DNA of 64,000 nucleotides from an uncultured Bacteroidales bacterium (GTDB taxonomy: Bacteria > Bacteroidota > Bacteroidia > Bacteroidales > P3). The notes beneath the pieces are model-generated. The model had not been told where the DNA came from. It saw only the letters and a list, made by a program, of their open reading frames with translations, and did no database searches. Positions 50,850 to 59,331 of this stretch are shown piece after piece (the stretch's first letter is position 1; each line of letters opens with the position of its first letter). Both the position numbers and the translations under genes were made by a program. Location of the stretch: assembly GCA_937884485.1 (NCBI GenBank), contig CALGCG010000072.1:1-64000 (forward strand). Reading direction: 5' to 3'.

Positions 50850-51386
50850 TCAAATCAGTTGATACCATTCCTTCATCATATCCCTGAATTCAGTGCTGTT
50901 GGAGTCTTCAAGCTTTTCGATGAACTTTCTCACGTCCTTTTCCCAGTCCATATCTTTAAGCACCAGCAAGACGTATCCGCCGAAATCGAGTTTCTCTTGT
51001 TTGACAAGTTGCTTCAGTTCCCAACAATGTTTAAACATATTGATGTCGCATACGTTGATGACCAGCAGTCCCTGCTTGACCTTGCCAGCTTCAACTTTAA
51101 GCTTCTTCCACAAGGCGGTTTCTGCACCATCGACTTCGTTGTTTAGCGGCCAAGAACCGTCAATCGTTATCTCATTGACCTTTCCACTCTCTTTAAGCTC
51201 ATCATATTTCAGATGCTCTTTGGCGAAATTGGAGTCGAGGTGTATGCCATCATCGGTGACGATGACTCCCTTACGGGAACCGGCTTGATTCCACGGGGTA
51301 ATCCCCATAATGATGTCGTGCATTCTTGCGAGGACACAGGACACATCGGCTTTGTAAGCCTCTTTCTTTTCAGGTGAATTACTCAT
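50850..51386 (-). CDS. Unrecognised island protein
   Basis: A 178-residue protein, no signal peptide. A predicted alternating alpha/beta fold with strands VKQGLLVINVCD (about 108-119) and FGGYVLLVLKDMDW (about 138-151) recalls a Rossmann-like domain. Unknown function; no catalytic pattern seen. Same strand and close to the gene at 50205. Confidence 0.5.
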   Translation of the reverse strand: MSNSPEKKEAYKADVSCVLARMHDIIMGITPWNQAGSRKGVIVTDDGIHLDSNFAKEHLKYDELKESGKVNEITIDGSWPLNNEVDGAETALWKKLKVEAGKVKQGLLVINVCDINMFKHCWELKQLVKQEKLDFGGYVLLVLKDMDWEKDVRKFIEKLEDSNSTEFRDMMKEWYQLI

Positions 51387-51543
51387 AACTGTTTATGTTT
51401 TAAGACTTATTTCTTGATTTTTATTGTTTCTATCTTTTCGGATATTTCGCCACGAAGCAGCTCAAATCGACTATCACTTGTTCTTTGTAATCATTGTTTC
51501 TTTATTTTTATGTAAGCAGGGGACTCCTCCTCATATATTTCTT
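51387..51543. other. Intergenic gap inside island
   Basis: 157 AT-rich bases between island genes with no gene. There may be an internal promoter, but no clear TAnnTTTG element is visible. Confidence 0.35.
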
Positions 51544-52017
51544 TTATTCCGCCTCCGTCTGTTGTGTGGTGACAAGCATCCCCACCTTTCTTCCCGGAAG
51601 TAACAGGCTATAATTGGTATTTTCGGAGAACCAAAAGATGGTGTCGCTTGCCTTTACCTCGGTATTCGGTGATTCCAATTCTTCCTTCGATGTGTCAATA
51701 CGCTTGAATATAGAATTTACCGGCTCGATGTCCAACAATCTCCATCCATCCTGCAACACTACCCCCGTCGACGCTTCCAATGTGCGGAATTCCGACAGCA
51801 GTACATCTGCCGTGGCCGCACGATTTCTTTTCGAGGTCGTTTCCAGTATGGCTATGCCCTTTTGCAGCTTGACTCCTTTCACATATCTTTCTTTGAAATC
51901 GTCATTGCTATACCCCAAAAGGAGATTTGGCCTCTTGGGCACAGTCAGTTCCAAGTCTTTCACGACCTGTCCTACGGTCGCCGTCGGTTTCTGTAATAAC
52001 TCCATACCAGTTACCAT
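51544..52017 (-). CDS. Unrecognised island protein
   Basis: A 157-residue protein of unknown family, mixed alpha/beta with a strand-rich C-terminus (DTIFWFSENTNYSLLLPG, about 126-143). I chose the ATG at 52017; the frame could be extended 3 codons to a TTG at 52026. The gene lies 10 bases after the WG-repeat gene (stop at 52028), so they are one transcript. Confidence 0.5.
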   Translation of the reverse strand: MVTGMELLQKPTATVGQVVKDLELTVPKRPNLLLGYSNDDFKERYVKGVKLQKGIAILETTSKRNRAATADVLLSEFRTLEASTGVVLQDGWRLLDIEPVNSIFKRIDTSKEELESPNTEVKASDTIFWFSENTNYSLLLPGRKVGMLVTTQQTEAE

Positions 52018-52027
52018 CTCCGTCAAA

Positions 52028-52618
52028 TCATTTTATCCGATTGCCGGATTTGTCGATAGTGTATTTCTCGCCGTCTTTCTTTACGGTATAGGCGCCTTGG
52101 GGGGTTATATGAATATCGTCATACTTGCAGGGTATCACCTGTTTGAAGCTGTCGTCAATCACACCCCATTTCCCATCTCGATTAATCTTATACAATCCTT
52201 CACCCAGGGAGGGGAGGACGGGTTTGTTGTCCTTTTTGTATACGGGAATATTGTTGACCTCTGCATAGACCCTGTTCATTGGAGAGACATATACTGGGCA
52301 CAGACAAATAGGATAAGCATGACGGATGTCATCCGTACAGAAGTAGGGTCCAAGGTATAAGTGTTTTACCGCTGGACTAAACATAGACACTTCACTTTTG
52401 CCGTCAATTACAACATCGGGGGCATCCGTCAAACGGATGTCTCCCCAATATCCGTCAAGGCATAAAGTGTCCGTCTCCTCGTCGTAATAATATCTTGGAG
52501 GATATTCATACACATCTGCCCAACGAGGCCGGAATCTTCGACCATCAATGATTATCGGGTCGTCGATTGTGTTCCCTTGTGGAAGATTTGCTGTTCTGTC
52601 ATTTTGGGCTGTATTCAT
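52028..52618 (-). CDS. WG-repeat-containing protein
   Basis: A 196-residue protein. The N-terminal 100 residues are Tyr- and Asp-rich and unassigned; the C-terminus (about 130-196) holds WG-type repeats (KWGVIDDSFKQVIPCKYDDI, then GAYTVKKDGEKYTIDKSGN). WG repeats form beta-propeller-like or solenoid surfaces and occur in polymorphic-toxin immunity proteins, among others. The start is set at ATG 52618 (MNTAQND); 33 more codons are open upstream to 52717 but are a poor match to coding sequence. First gene of the island operon. Confidence 0.65.
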   Translation of the reverse strand: MNTAQNDRTANLPQGNTIDDPIIIDGRRFRPRWADVYEYPPRYYYDEETDTLCLDGYWGDIRLTDAPDVVIDGKSEVSMFSPAVKHLYLGPYFCTDDIRHAYPICLCPVYVSPMNRVYAEVNNIPVYKKDNKPVLPSLGEGLYKINRDGKWGVIDDSFKQVIPCKYDDIHITPQGAYTVKKDGEKYTIDKSGNRIK

Positions 52619-52797
52619 ATCATTATGCGTTATCTGTTTACTATCGTTTTTTGCGGTTGCGGGCTTGCCAAAACTAATACATTGGAACTGGACTATCTCA
52701 AAAAGTAAGGGCCGCACACCCTGTGTTTTGTTCTGGTTTGGTTTTAGATTGTAAAAGTGTTCTTTTGGGCAAATCGGTAACTCGTGAGTTGCGAATG

Positions 52798-52805
52798 CAA
52801 AGTTA
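52798..52805 (-). promoter_or_regulatory. -7 element of island operon promoter
   Basis: Minus strand TAACTTTG at 52805-52798 matches TAnnTTTG, about 180 bases before the first island gene. A clear TTTG partner at -33 is not seen, so the call is moderate. Confidence 0.45.
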
Positions 52806-52902
52806 CAAAAAAAAACTATACCGACTGCGTTAAGTTATTAACAAAAATACAATCGTTTGAAAATTAAAGGAATTTTGGAAAGTTCTGCGATGGGAAACAA
52901 AA

Positions 52903-52928
52903 AAAAGAAGGCCTTTCGGTCTTCTCTT
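52903..52928 (-). terminator. Terminator behind tRNA-Leu(CAG)
   Basis: AAGAAGGCC-TTTC-GGTCTTCT (52905-52925) with an A-run on one side (plus strand), which is a T-run on the minus strand just after the tRNA 3' end. Its design matches the terminator left at 47991-48021. Confidence 0.75.
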
Positions 52929-52932
52929 TTTT

Positions 52933-53017
<85 letters not shown>

Positions 53018-53040
53018 ATCTGGTAGCTTTCTTTGAAAGC

Positions 53041-53065
53041 GAAAGACGTCGTTGGAACGTCTTTC
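53041..53065 (-). other. Hairpin between the two tRNA-Leu genes
   Basis: GAAAGACGT-CGTTGGA-ACGTCTTTC is a perfect 9-base stem in the spacer; it could be a processing site or weak terminator between the tRNAs. Confidence 0.5.
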
Positions 53066-53073
53066 TTCTTTCG

Positions 53074-53156
53074 TGCCCAGGACAAGACTTGAACTTGCAC
53101 CGCCTATGGCGACTACCCCCTCAAAGTAGCGTGTCTACCAATTCCACCACCTGGGC
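53074..53156 (-). tRNA. tRNA-Leu (anticodon GAG)
   Basis: Class II tRNA with acceptor GCCCAGG pairing with CCTGGGC, anticodon arm CTACT-TTGAGGG-GGTAG giving anticodon GAG for CTC/CTT codons, a long variable arm and a TTCAAGT T loop. Encoded CCA is absent, unlike the other tRNA here. Upstream promoter at 53190-53220. Confidence 0.92.
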
Positions 53157-53189
53157 AAAACTTTCATCTTTTTCTCTCGAAAGCGGGTG

Positions 53190-53220
53190 CAAAGGTACGA
53201 ACATTTTCCGATATGGCAAA
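53190..53220 (-). promoter_or_regulatory. Bacteroidota-type promoter of the tRNA-Leu pair
   Basis: Minus strand: TTTG at 53220-53217, 19 bases, TACCTTTG at 53197-53190, about 34 bases before the first tRNA. Confidence 0.78.
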
Positions 53221-53310
53221 ACTTTTTTTCAGTTATGTGTTAAGAGTTGTGAGTTAAGAGTTGATTTTTAGATTATTGAACATGTGAAATTTTTTCGGCG
53301 ACGAATACAA

Positions 53311-53345
53311 AACGGAGGCGAAACCGCGATGGTTCCGCCTCCGTT
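53311..53345. terminator. Terminator hairpin after the 53371 gene
   Basis: A strong inverted repeat (AACGGAGGCGAAACC ... GGTTCCGCCTCCGTT) with TTTTTT on its plus-strand 3' side and TTTT on the minus. It ends the minus-strand gene at 53371 and could also stop read-through toward it. Confidence 0.75.
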
Positions 53346-53370
53346 TTTTCCGTTTTAGGGGTGTTGTGGA

Positions 53371-56300
53371 CTACTCTCCGTCCTCGTCGGGATGGGCCGC
53401 ACGGCTGAAGGGGACGAGGAAGTTGTTCTGCACATAGTTGGACACGTTGCCCACGTGGTAGAAGAAGGTGCCGAGGCCTTCCTTGCTGACCTTGCGCTGG
53501 TCGGTGGTGAGGGCTTTGATCTGGTCGTCCCACGTGCCGTAGCTGCTGTAGATGGTCAGGTCCTGTGCCTGGGTGTCGTAGTAGAAGAAGTACCAGTGGT
53601 CTTTGGCGGCTTCCACATAGATCTTCATCTTCTGGTTGCCTTTCTCCATGTATATCTGGGCTTTCATGTTGACGGTGACCCCTATGGGGTTGTCGCCGAC
53701 GCTCACCAGTCCGACCTTGCCTTCGCAGTAGAGTCCCAGGGTGGGGTTGTACTGCCAGCGCACATTGTCGAAGAGCATGGTGGACATCATGGCCTCCGGC
53801 ACCTTGTCCAGCTGCCCCGTGGCGCTGTAGACGGCATAGGCCGCGCCGCCCTTCTCGGGTCCGAGGTGGTGCATCATGGCATGGCGCATCTCCGCGCTGG
53901 TGGTGCCGCCGAGGGGCGCCAGGCGCAACTCATTCTTGAGGTTGTTGTACAGTGCGTTGACAATGCTTTGGTCGATGGGGAAGGTGAAGCCGAAGACCGA
54001 GGTAATCTGGTCCTCGTTGTCGCTGCTGATGCCAACAGTGGCGGAACCATAGGAGTAGAACGAGGCCTGCGTCTTGCGGCGGGCGAAGTTCATGGGTCCT
54101 TCGCCTTCAACCAGGCAGTCCTCCGTCGACAGCGAGAGGTAGGGCTCCACGATGCCGTCGGGGTCGCTGACCTTGGCTTCGGAGCCAATCATGTATTGTT
54201 TGCGGTCGCCGAGGTAGGTGAGCACGCCGTGGGCCGAGAGCAACTCGTTGTCGGCCACCTTCTCGTTGGTGAGGAAGGCGGCGTGGGGCCGCAGGGTGCT
54301 CTTGTCCATGATGACCGATGCCGTGATGCGGTTGCCCTTCCAGTCGGTGGGCAGCTCGGGCACGGTGACATGCACATGCTCCGGGTCGGTGTAGTCGGCG
54401 TAGGCCAGCAGGCCCAGCTGCGCTTCGGGGATGCAGGGCTGGATGAGGCGCACGCCGCCCTCGAACCACGGCCAGCGCTTGTTGCCCTCGAGGCGCACCT
54501 TGCCGGCGAAGCCGAAGGCCGAACTGAGCGTGAAGGTCTGCTCGGCATTGATGTCGCCGCTGGCCATGGTGACGCCGTTCTTGACCTCGATGTTCTTCAT
54601 AAAGATGCGCTGCGCCTTCTCCTGGTCGTTGTGGAAGTCGTAGTAGCCCTTGCCGGAGAAGTTCTCGCCGCTGGCGATGAGGAGGTCGGCGCCGGTGAGG
54701 TAGTGGTAGGCGCTGTCGCGGTTGAACACCACCTGGGCGTTGTTCAGCACGCGCATCTCGCCGCCCTTGCTGATGTGCAGCGTGTCGGCGGCGGGCGCTA
54801 TGGCGGCATCGGCCACGCTGACCAGGAAGACGCCCTGGCTCGACAGTTCGCCGACATTATATTTATATGTGCTCAGCAGGGAGTTGAAGCCAAGTTTCTT
54901 GCGTGCCGGGTCGGTGCTGGTGAAGCGCACTCCCGGCATGTCGCCGGCCTTGGGCAGGCGCAGGCGCAGCTCCAGGGCGTCGAGGCCCTCGGAGGTGCCG
55001 CGGGCCGAGTTGGCCAGCGTCAGCTCCTTGCGGTCCATCTCCCAGCTGAAGCGGTCGGCCCAGGCTTCATACTGCACCAACTGCAGGTCGCTGTGCACGG
55101 GGCCCTGTTTGGCCTGCAGGTCGGCACGGCGGGTGTCGTAGTTGACGCTGGAGCTGACGTTGCGGGCGCTGAAGGCCACGGCCTTGTACTGTGTGCTGCG
55201 CAGGGTGAAGTCGCTCACCTCGGCATTCATCTCTCTTGCCGCCAGGGCGAAGTGCTGCGATGTGAAGGTGCCCTCGCGCACGTCTGCCACGCCGGCAGCT
55301 GCGGCGCCCTTGGGCATCAGGTCCACGCGGCCGCGCAGCGCGGCGTCGCCGCGGTACATCTTGAAGGGGCGTCCGCCGTCCACCGTGGCCACGGCCATCG
55401 AATCCTTATACGGGTGCCAGTGCATGCTGGCACGGCCGTTGCTGATCTGCGGGAAGCCCTGTTCCTCGCGCACGCTGATGGTGTCGGTGACGGCCACCGT
55501 CGAGTCGAGCAGGAAGAGGTAGTCCTTGGACTTGGAGGTGGAGGTGAGGTAGTCCAGGGTGCCGTTGCCGCGCAGGCCGCTGTGGTCGAGCTTGAGTTTC
55601 TTGCTGTAGTGGCCTTTGCCGCCATAGGCGGGGTAACCGCCCTGGGGGGTCTGTATGTTGAAGCCCAGGTAGTAGTCCTTCTGCACGCGCAGGGGCTCCT
55701 CGATGTCGGGGAAGATGCCGCCCGAGGTGAGCACGCCGGTGAACTGCAGGCTGTCGGTGACAAAGTCGCCCAGGCTGTAGAGCGAGAAGGGAAGGAGGGT
55801 GTAGTAGAAACGGTCGCGCACATACTGGCCGCCCTGGATGTCCTTGGCGTCGTAGAACACATTGCTGTTCTCCAAACTCTTGAATATGGGGTATTCCTTG
55901 TTCTTCACCATGCCGCAGTGGTTGTCGGGTTTGTCCACCTCCAGTGTGCCCACGAGGTTGCTCAGGGGGGTGCGCACCAGTTGCTCGTATTTGTCGGGCA
56001 CCTTGAAGTCGGGCACATAGAACTCCATGCGGAGGATGTTGGGCATGTTGAAGGAGAAGTTCTCGTAGCTGAAGTCGCAGTCCTTGACGGTGAACATGAA
56101 CTTGCCCACGTCGATGCGGCCCGAGAAGTGGAGGGTGCGGTTGCGGCCCACGACGACCTGGCGCCCCGTCAGCGAGTCGGGGTATATCATCACCGACTGG
56201 CTGTCGCTCACCACAAAGGGCGCCACGCCGCGGATGGTCAGCGCGTTGTCGGCAAAATTCAGGCGGGCGTTGGTGCCCGCGGTCGTCGACTCCATGGCCA

Positions 56301-57927
56301 GGGCGTCGTAGTCGAACCCTTTGGCTTTGGTCGAGGCTTTCTGGTAGTCCACCAGCTTGTCCTTGATGGTGACGCGGTTGGTACCTTCGTTGAAGGTCAC
56401 CAGGCCGTGCTTCGACAGGGTGTGTATCAGCAGCAGCGTCTGGCTCATGTCAAGGCCTATGGCGTTCGAAAGGCCCTGCGCCGAGAAGACCGAGCCGTGG
56501 CCGTCGGCGTATTCATAGACGCGCTCCACGGGGCTCTTCTGGTCGATGCCCTTGATTTCGCGGTATTTCTTGTAGGTGTAGTAGTTGCTCGATTCGAAGC
56601 TCGTGGTGCTGGCATTGCTGCTCGACGTGAGGTTGGAGAAGAGCAAGTCGCCCTGCTCCATGCGCCACGTGATGCTTTCGCTGTAGATGTCCAGGTTGTG
56701 GTAGGTGTCGTTGTAGGGACTGTAGAAGTTGCGCTTCGAGTCGTTGACGAGCACCACCTGCTTCTCGTCCGGCAGGTAGCGCACCAGGATGCCGTTGTTG
56801 GTAATCGAGTCCTCCTCGCCGACATACAGCGCCACCGAGGCGTTCTCCGCCGTCATGCGCTGCTGCGTGATGGTGAACTTCATCGACGACACCGTCAGCC
56901 GCGCGCGGCCGTCCTGGTTGAAGGTGAGGCGTGCCGGGTGTTTGCTCGAGGCTGTGATGAACTTCGAGCCGTTCATCATGAAGCTGCCGCTGTAGTCCAC
57001 GCCGGGCATGATGTCCTTGATGACGAAGTCGCGCTGGTAGGAGCGGAAGCGCGGATAGCTGTACTTGCCGGGCTCCTTGGGCGAATCCAGCAGCTCCTCC
57101 ACGCGGCCGCGGATGGCCGTGGCGAAATAGTGGGTGTTGACGAAGGCCACCGAGTCGGCCTTGAACTTGGGGAATTTGGTCTCCGCCGTGTAGCGGCCCA
57201 GGTCGGCATAGCACTCGCCGGCTGCCAGGCCCGCGCGGGTCCACTCCAGGCGGCCGCCCTCGCCGTGCCATTCGTTCTCCTTGTAGTTGTACACGCCGCG
57301 CGTGCCTTTGATGACGCCCTCGTCCTTGGCCGAGGCGTAGTGCAGGTCGGCCGCCGACTCGAAGTGCACCAGCGGCACCCCGTCGTCCACCGTCAGGCGG
57401 AAGGGGGTGTGCGGCGCAAAGCGCCATTCGCACGAGCCCGAGTGGTAGAGCACGCGGCTCTCGAAGAGGCCCTCGCAGAACGCCACATACTCCGTCACGG
57501 CCTTCGCCTTGGCGTTGCGCTTGGCGAAGGTTTCCAGCGACAGCACGAAGCCCTCCAGGTTCGGGGCGTTGCTGTAGGCCCCCGCCACATTCTCGCCGCC
57601 CGAGGGCGTGGTGGCTATCGTCGTCAGCATCTTCGTCAGGCCGCACATCTCGGGGTTGCCCTTCATCTTGGCCTTCACGGCATAGTTGTACACCGCCGTC
57701 AGGCGCTCCTGAAGGCCGCTGTCGAAGTCGACGTATACCGACTTGAACTCCTTCAGCACCTTGGTGTTCTCCTTCTGCCGGTCCTTGTCCTGCGTGCTGC
57801 CGTTCATGTACTCCAGCAGCTCGTCGGCCAGCGTGGCGGCATTGAACTGCACCGACTTCGGCTTCTGCGCCAGAAGCGTGGTTGTCAGCATCATGCAGGC
57901 CATCAAAAAGAAAAATCTACATTTCAT
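53371..57927 (-). CDS. Giant exported protein of unknown function
   Basis: A 1518-residue protein with a signal peptide (about 1-20, MKCRFFFLMACMMLTTTLLAQ). The body is a long beta-rich array with recurring patterns such as VYNYKENEWHGEGGRLEW, TFNQDGRARLTVSSMKF, ILRMEFYVPDFKVP, ITASVIMDKSTLRPHAAFLT and GEKVADNELLSAHGVLTYLG. The last about 150 residues are helical (KIYVEAAKDHWYFFYYDTQAQD). I cannot assign it to a family with certainty; large soluble periplasmic or outer-membrane proteins of this shape are common in Bacteroidetes. Its promoter may be the -7 element at 57959. Confidence 0.75.
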   Translation of the reverse strand: MKCRFFFLMACMMLTTTLLAQKPKSVQFNAATLADELLEYMNGSTQDKDRQKENTKVLKEFKSVYVDFDSGLQERLTAVYNYAVKAKMKGNPEMCGLTKMLTTIATTPSGGENVAGAYSNAPNLEGFVLSLETFAKRNAKAKAVTEYVAFCEGLFESRVLYHSGSCEWRFAPHTPFRLTVDDGVPLVHFESAADLHYASAKDEGVIKGTRGVYNYKENEWHGEGGRLEWTRAGLAAGECYADLGRYTAETKFPKFKADSVAFVNTHYFATAIRGRVEELLDSPKEPGKYSYPRFRSYQRDFVIKDIMPGVDYSGSFMMNGSKFITASSKHPARLTFNQDGRARLTVSSMKFTITQQRMTAENASVALYVGEEDSITNNGILVRYLPDEKQVVLVNDSKRNFYSPYNDTYHNLDIYSESITWRMEQGDLLFSNLTSSSNASTTSFESSNYYTYKKYREIKGIDQKSPVERVYEYADGHGSVFSAQGLSNAIGLDMSQTLLLIHTLSKHGLVTFNEGTNRVTIKDKLVDYQKASTKAKGFDYDALAMESTTAGTNARLNFADNALTIRGVAPFVVSDSQSVMIYPDSLTGRQVVVGRNRTLHFSGRIDVGKFMFTVKDCDFSYENFSFNMPNILRMEFYVPDFKVPDKYEQLVRTPLSNLVGTLEVDKPDNHCGMVKNKEYPIFKSLENSNVFYDAKDIQGGQYVRDRFYYTLLPFSLYSLGDFVTDSLQFTGVLTSGGIFPDIEEPLRVQKDYYLGFNIQTPQGGYPAYGGKGHYSKKLKLDHSGLRGNGTLDYLTSTSKSKDYLFLLDSTVAVTDTISVREEQGFPQISNGRASMHWHPYKDSMAVATVDGGRPFKMYRGDAALRGRVDLMPKGAAAAGVADVREGTFTSQHFALAAREMNAEVSDFTLRSTQYKAVAFSARNVSSSVNYDTRRADLQAKQGPVHSDLQLVQYEAWADRFSWEMDRKELTLANSARGTSEGLDALELRLRLPKAGDMPGVRFTSTDPARKKLGFNSLLSTYKYNVGELSSQGVFLVSVADAAIAPAADTLHISKGGEMRVLNNAQVVFNRDSAYHYLTGADLLIASGENFSGKGYYDFHNDQEKAQRIFMKNIEVKNGVTMASGDINAEQTFTLSSAFGFAGKVRLEGNKRWPWFEGGVRLIQPCIPEAQLGLLAYADYTDPEHVHVTVPELPTDWKGNRITASVIMDKSTLRPHAAFLTNEKVADNELLSAHGVLTYLGDRKQYMIGSEAKVSDPDGIVEPYLSLSTEDCLVEGEGPMNFARRKTQASFYSYGSATVGISSDNEDQITSVFGFTFPIDQSIVNALYNNLKNELRLAPLGGTTSAEMRHAMMHHLGPEKGGAAYAVYSATGQLDKVPEAMMSTMLFDNVRWQYNPTLGLYCEGKVGLVSVGDNPIGVTVNMKAQIYMEKGNQKMKIYVEAAKDHWYFFYYDTQAQDLTIYSSYGTWDDQIKALTTDQRKVSKEGLGTFFYHVGNVSNYVQNNFLVPFSRAAHPDEDGE

Positions 57928-57958
57928 ATCTCAAAAAATTACATTATTTTCCAAGATG

Positions 57959-57966
57959 CAAAAATA
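57959..57966 (-). promoter_or_regulatory. -7 element upstream of the giant exported protein
   Basis: Minus strand TATTTTTG at 57966-57959, about 35 bases before the start. The -33 element is not clear. Confidence 0.5.
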
Positions 57967-58090
57967 CAACTTTTCCCACATCCGCAGCACCCCCGTGCCG
58001 ACAAGTTATCAAAAGCCGATTGTTTATTACCTTTCCCTCCGCGCCCCCTTTTTTCCGCCCCGGCGAGGGCCCCTATTCGCCCCCAATTCG

Positions 58091-58197
58091 CCCCTTCCTA
58101 TATACTTCTTATATAGTTCTTATATAGTTCTTATATGCGGTATATAAGAACTATATAAGAACTATATGAGAACGATATAGGAACTATATAAGAAGGG
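58091..58197. repeat. Long palindrome of 11-base units (copy 4)
   Basis: Left arm units TTCCTATATAC, TTCTTATATAG, TTCTTATATAG, TTCTTATATGC; right arm five units; GCCCC-type flanks. Located between two minus-strand genes: after the 3' end of prfA and 5' of the giant protein's promoter region. Confidence 0.82.
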
Positions 58198-58247
58198 CCG
58201 AAGAAAGGGCGAATCGGGGGCGAGTCGGGTGCCTGCCGGTGGCGGGG

Positions 58248-59318
58248 TTAGCCCACCGATGCTTTGAGCTTCTCGGCGTTCTCGGCAAGCTGGAGGGCTT
58301 CGATGCAGTCCTCGATGTCGCCGTCCATGAAGGCGGGGAGGTTGTGCATGGACCAGCCGATGCGGTGGTCGGTGACGCGGCTCTGGGGGTAGTTGTAGGT
58401 GCGCACCTTCTCGCTGCGGTCGCCGGTGGCCACCATGGTCTTGCGCTTGCTCGACATCTCCTCCATGTATTTGTTGTACTCGCGCTCGTAGAGGCGTGTG
58501 CGGAGGAGGGCCATGGCTTTCTCCATGTTCTTGATCTGGCTCTTCTGATCCTGCATGGAGACGACGATGCCCGTGGGCACGTGGGTGAGGCGCACGGCGC
58601 TGTAGGTGGTGTTGACGCTCTGGCCGCCGGGGCCCGAGGCGCAGAAGATTTCCTTCTTGATGTCGGCGGGGTTGAGCTCGACGTCGAACTCCTCGGCTTC
58701 GGGGAGCACGACGACGCCGGCGGCGGAGGTGTGGATGCGGCCCTGCGTCTCGGTGGCGGGGACGCGCTGCACGCGGTGCACGCCGCTCTCGTACTTCAGC
58801 AGGCCGTAGACGCCCTCGCCGCTGACGGTGAAGGAGATGTCCTTGTAGCCGCCGGAGGTGCCTTCGTTGAAGTCGTTGACTTCGATTTTCCAGTGTTTCT
58901 TCTCGCAGAAGCGTGTGTACATGCGGAAGAGGTCGCCGGCGAAGAGGCAGGCTTCGTCGCCGCCGGTGCCGCCGCGGATTTCGACGACGGCGTTCTTGGA
59001 GTCCTGCGGGTCGGCGGGGATGAGGAGGATGCGGATGTCGTCTTCCATCTTCTCGCGGCGCTCCTGGCTGGCGGCGAGTTCCTCCTTGGCCATGTCGCGC
59101 AGCTCGGGGTCTTTCTCGTTCTCCAGCAGGTCGCGGCACTCGGCGATGGTGTCCAGCAGCGACTTGTACTCGTGGTAGGCTTTGACCACGGGCTGCAGGT
59201 CCTTGTAGTCCTTGCTGAGTTTGACGTAGCGTTTCATGTCCGCAGTGACCTGCGGGTCGTTCATCTGTTGCTCAATCTCCTGATAGCGAGCGTATATGGC
59301 TTCTAATTTATCTAACAT
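58248..59318 (-). CDS. prfA: Peptide chain release factor 1
   Basis: A 356-residue release factor that recognises UAA and UAG. The stop-codon-reading PxT motif is in HRVQRVPATETQGR (about 182-195) and the peptidyl-transfer GGQ in ASGPGGQSVNTTYSA (about 226-240). Length matches RF1 (about 360). Starts at the ATG at 59318; monocistronic or with the flippase gene 13 bases upstream. Confidence 0.97.
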   Translation of the reverse strand: MLDKLEAIYARYQEIEQQMNDPQVTADMKRYVKLSKDYKDLQPVVKAYHEYKSLLDTIAECRDLLENEKDPELRDMAKEELAASQERREKMEDDIRILLIPADPQDSKNAVVEIRGGTGGDEACLFAGDLFRMYTRFCEKKHWKIEVNDFNEGTSGGYKDISFTVSGEGVYGLLKYESGVHRVQRVPATETQGRIHTSAAGVVVLPEAEEFDVELNPADIKKEIFCASGPGGQSVNTTYSAVRLTHVPTGIVVSMQDQKSQIKNMEKAMALLRTRLYEREYNKYMEEMSSKRKTMVATGDRSEKVRTYNYPQSRVTDHRIGWSMHNLPAFMDGDIEDCIEALQLAENAEKLKASVG

Positions 59319-59331
59319 AACGGGTGCAAAG

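Noticed and set aside
53392..58116. A 1574-codon open frame on the plus strand, antisense to the giant exported protein
   Set aside because: It mirrors the real gene codon by codon in high-GC DNA; its residues are biased toward Val, Gly, Ala, Glu and His, it has no signal peptide or domain, and it runs across the promoter region of the real gene.
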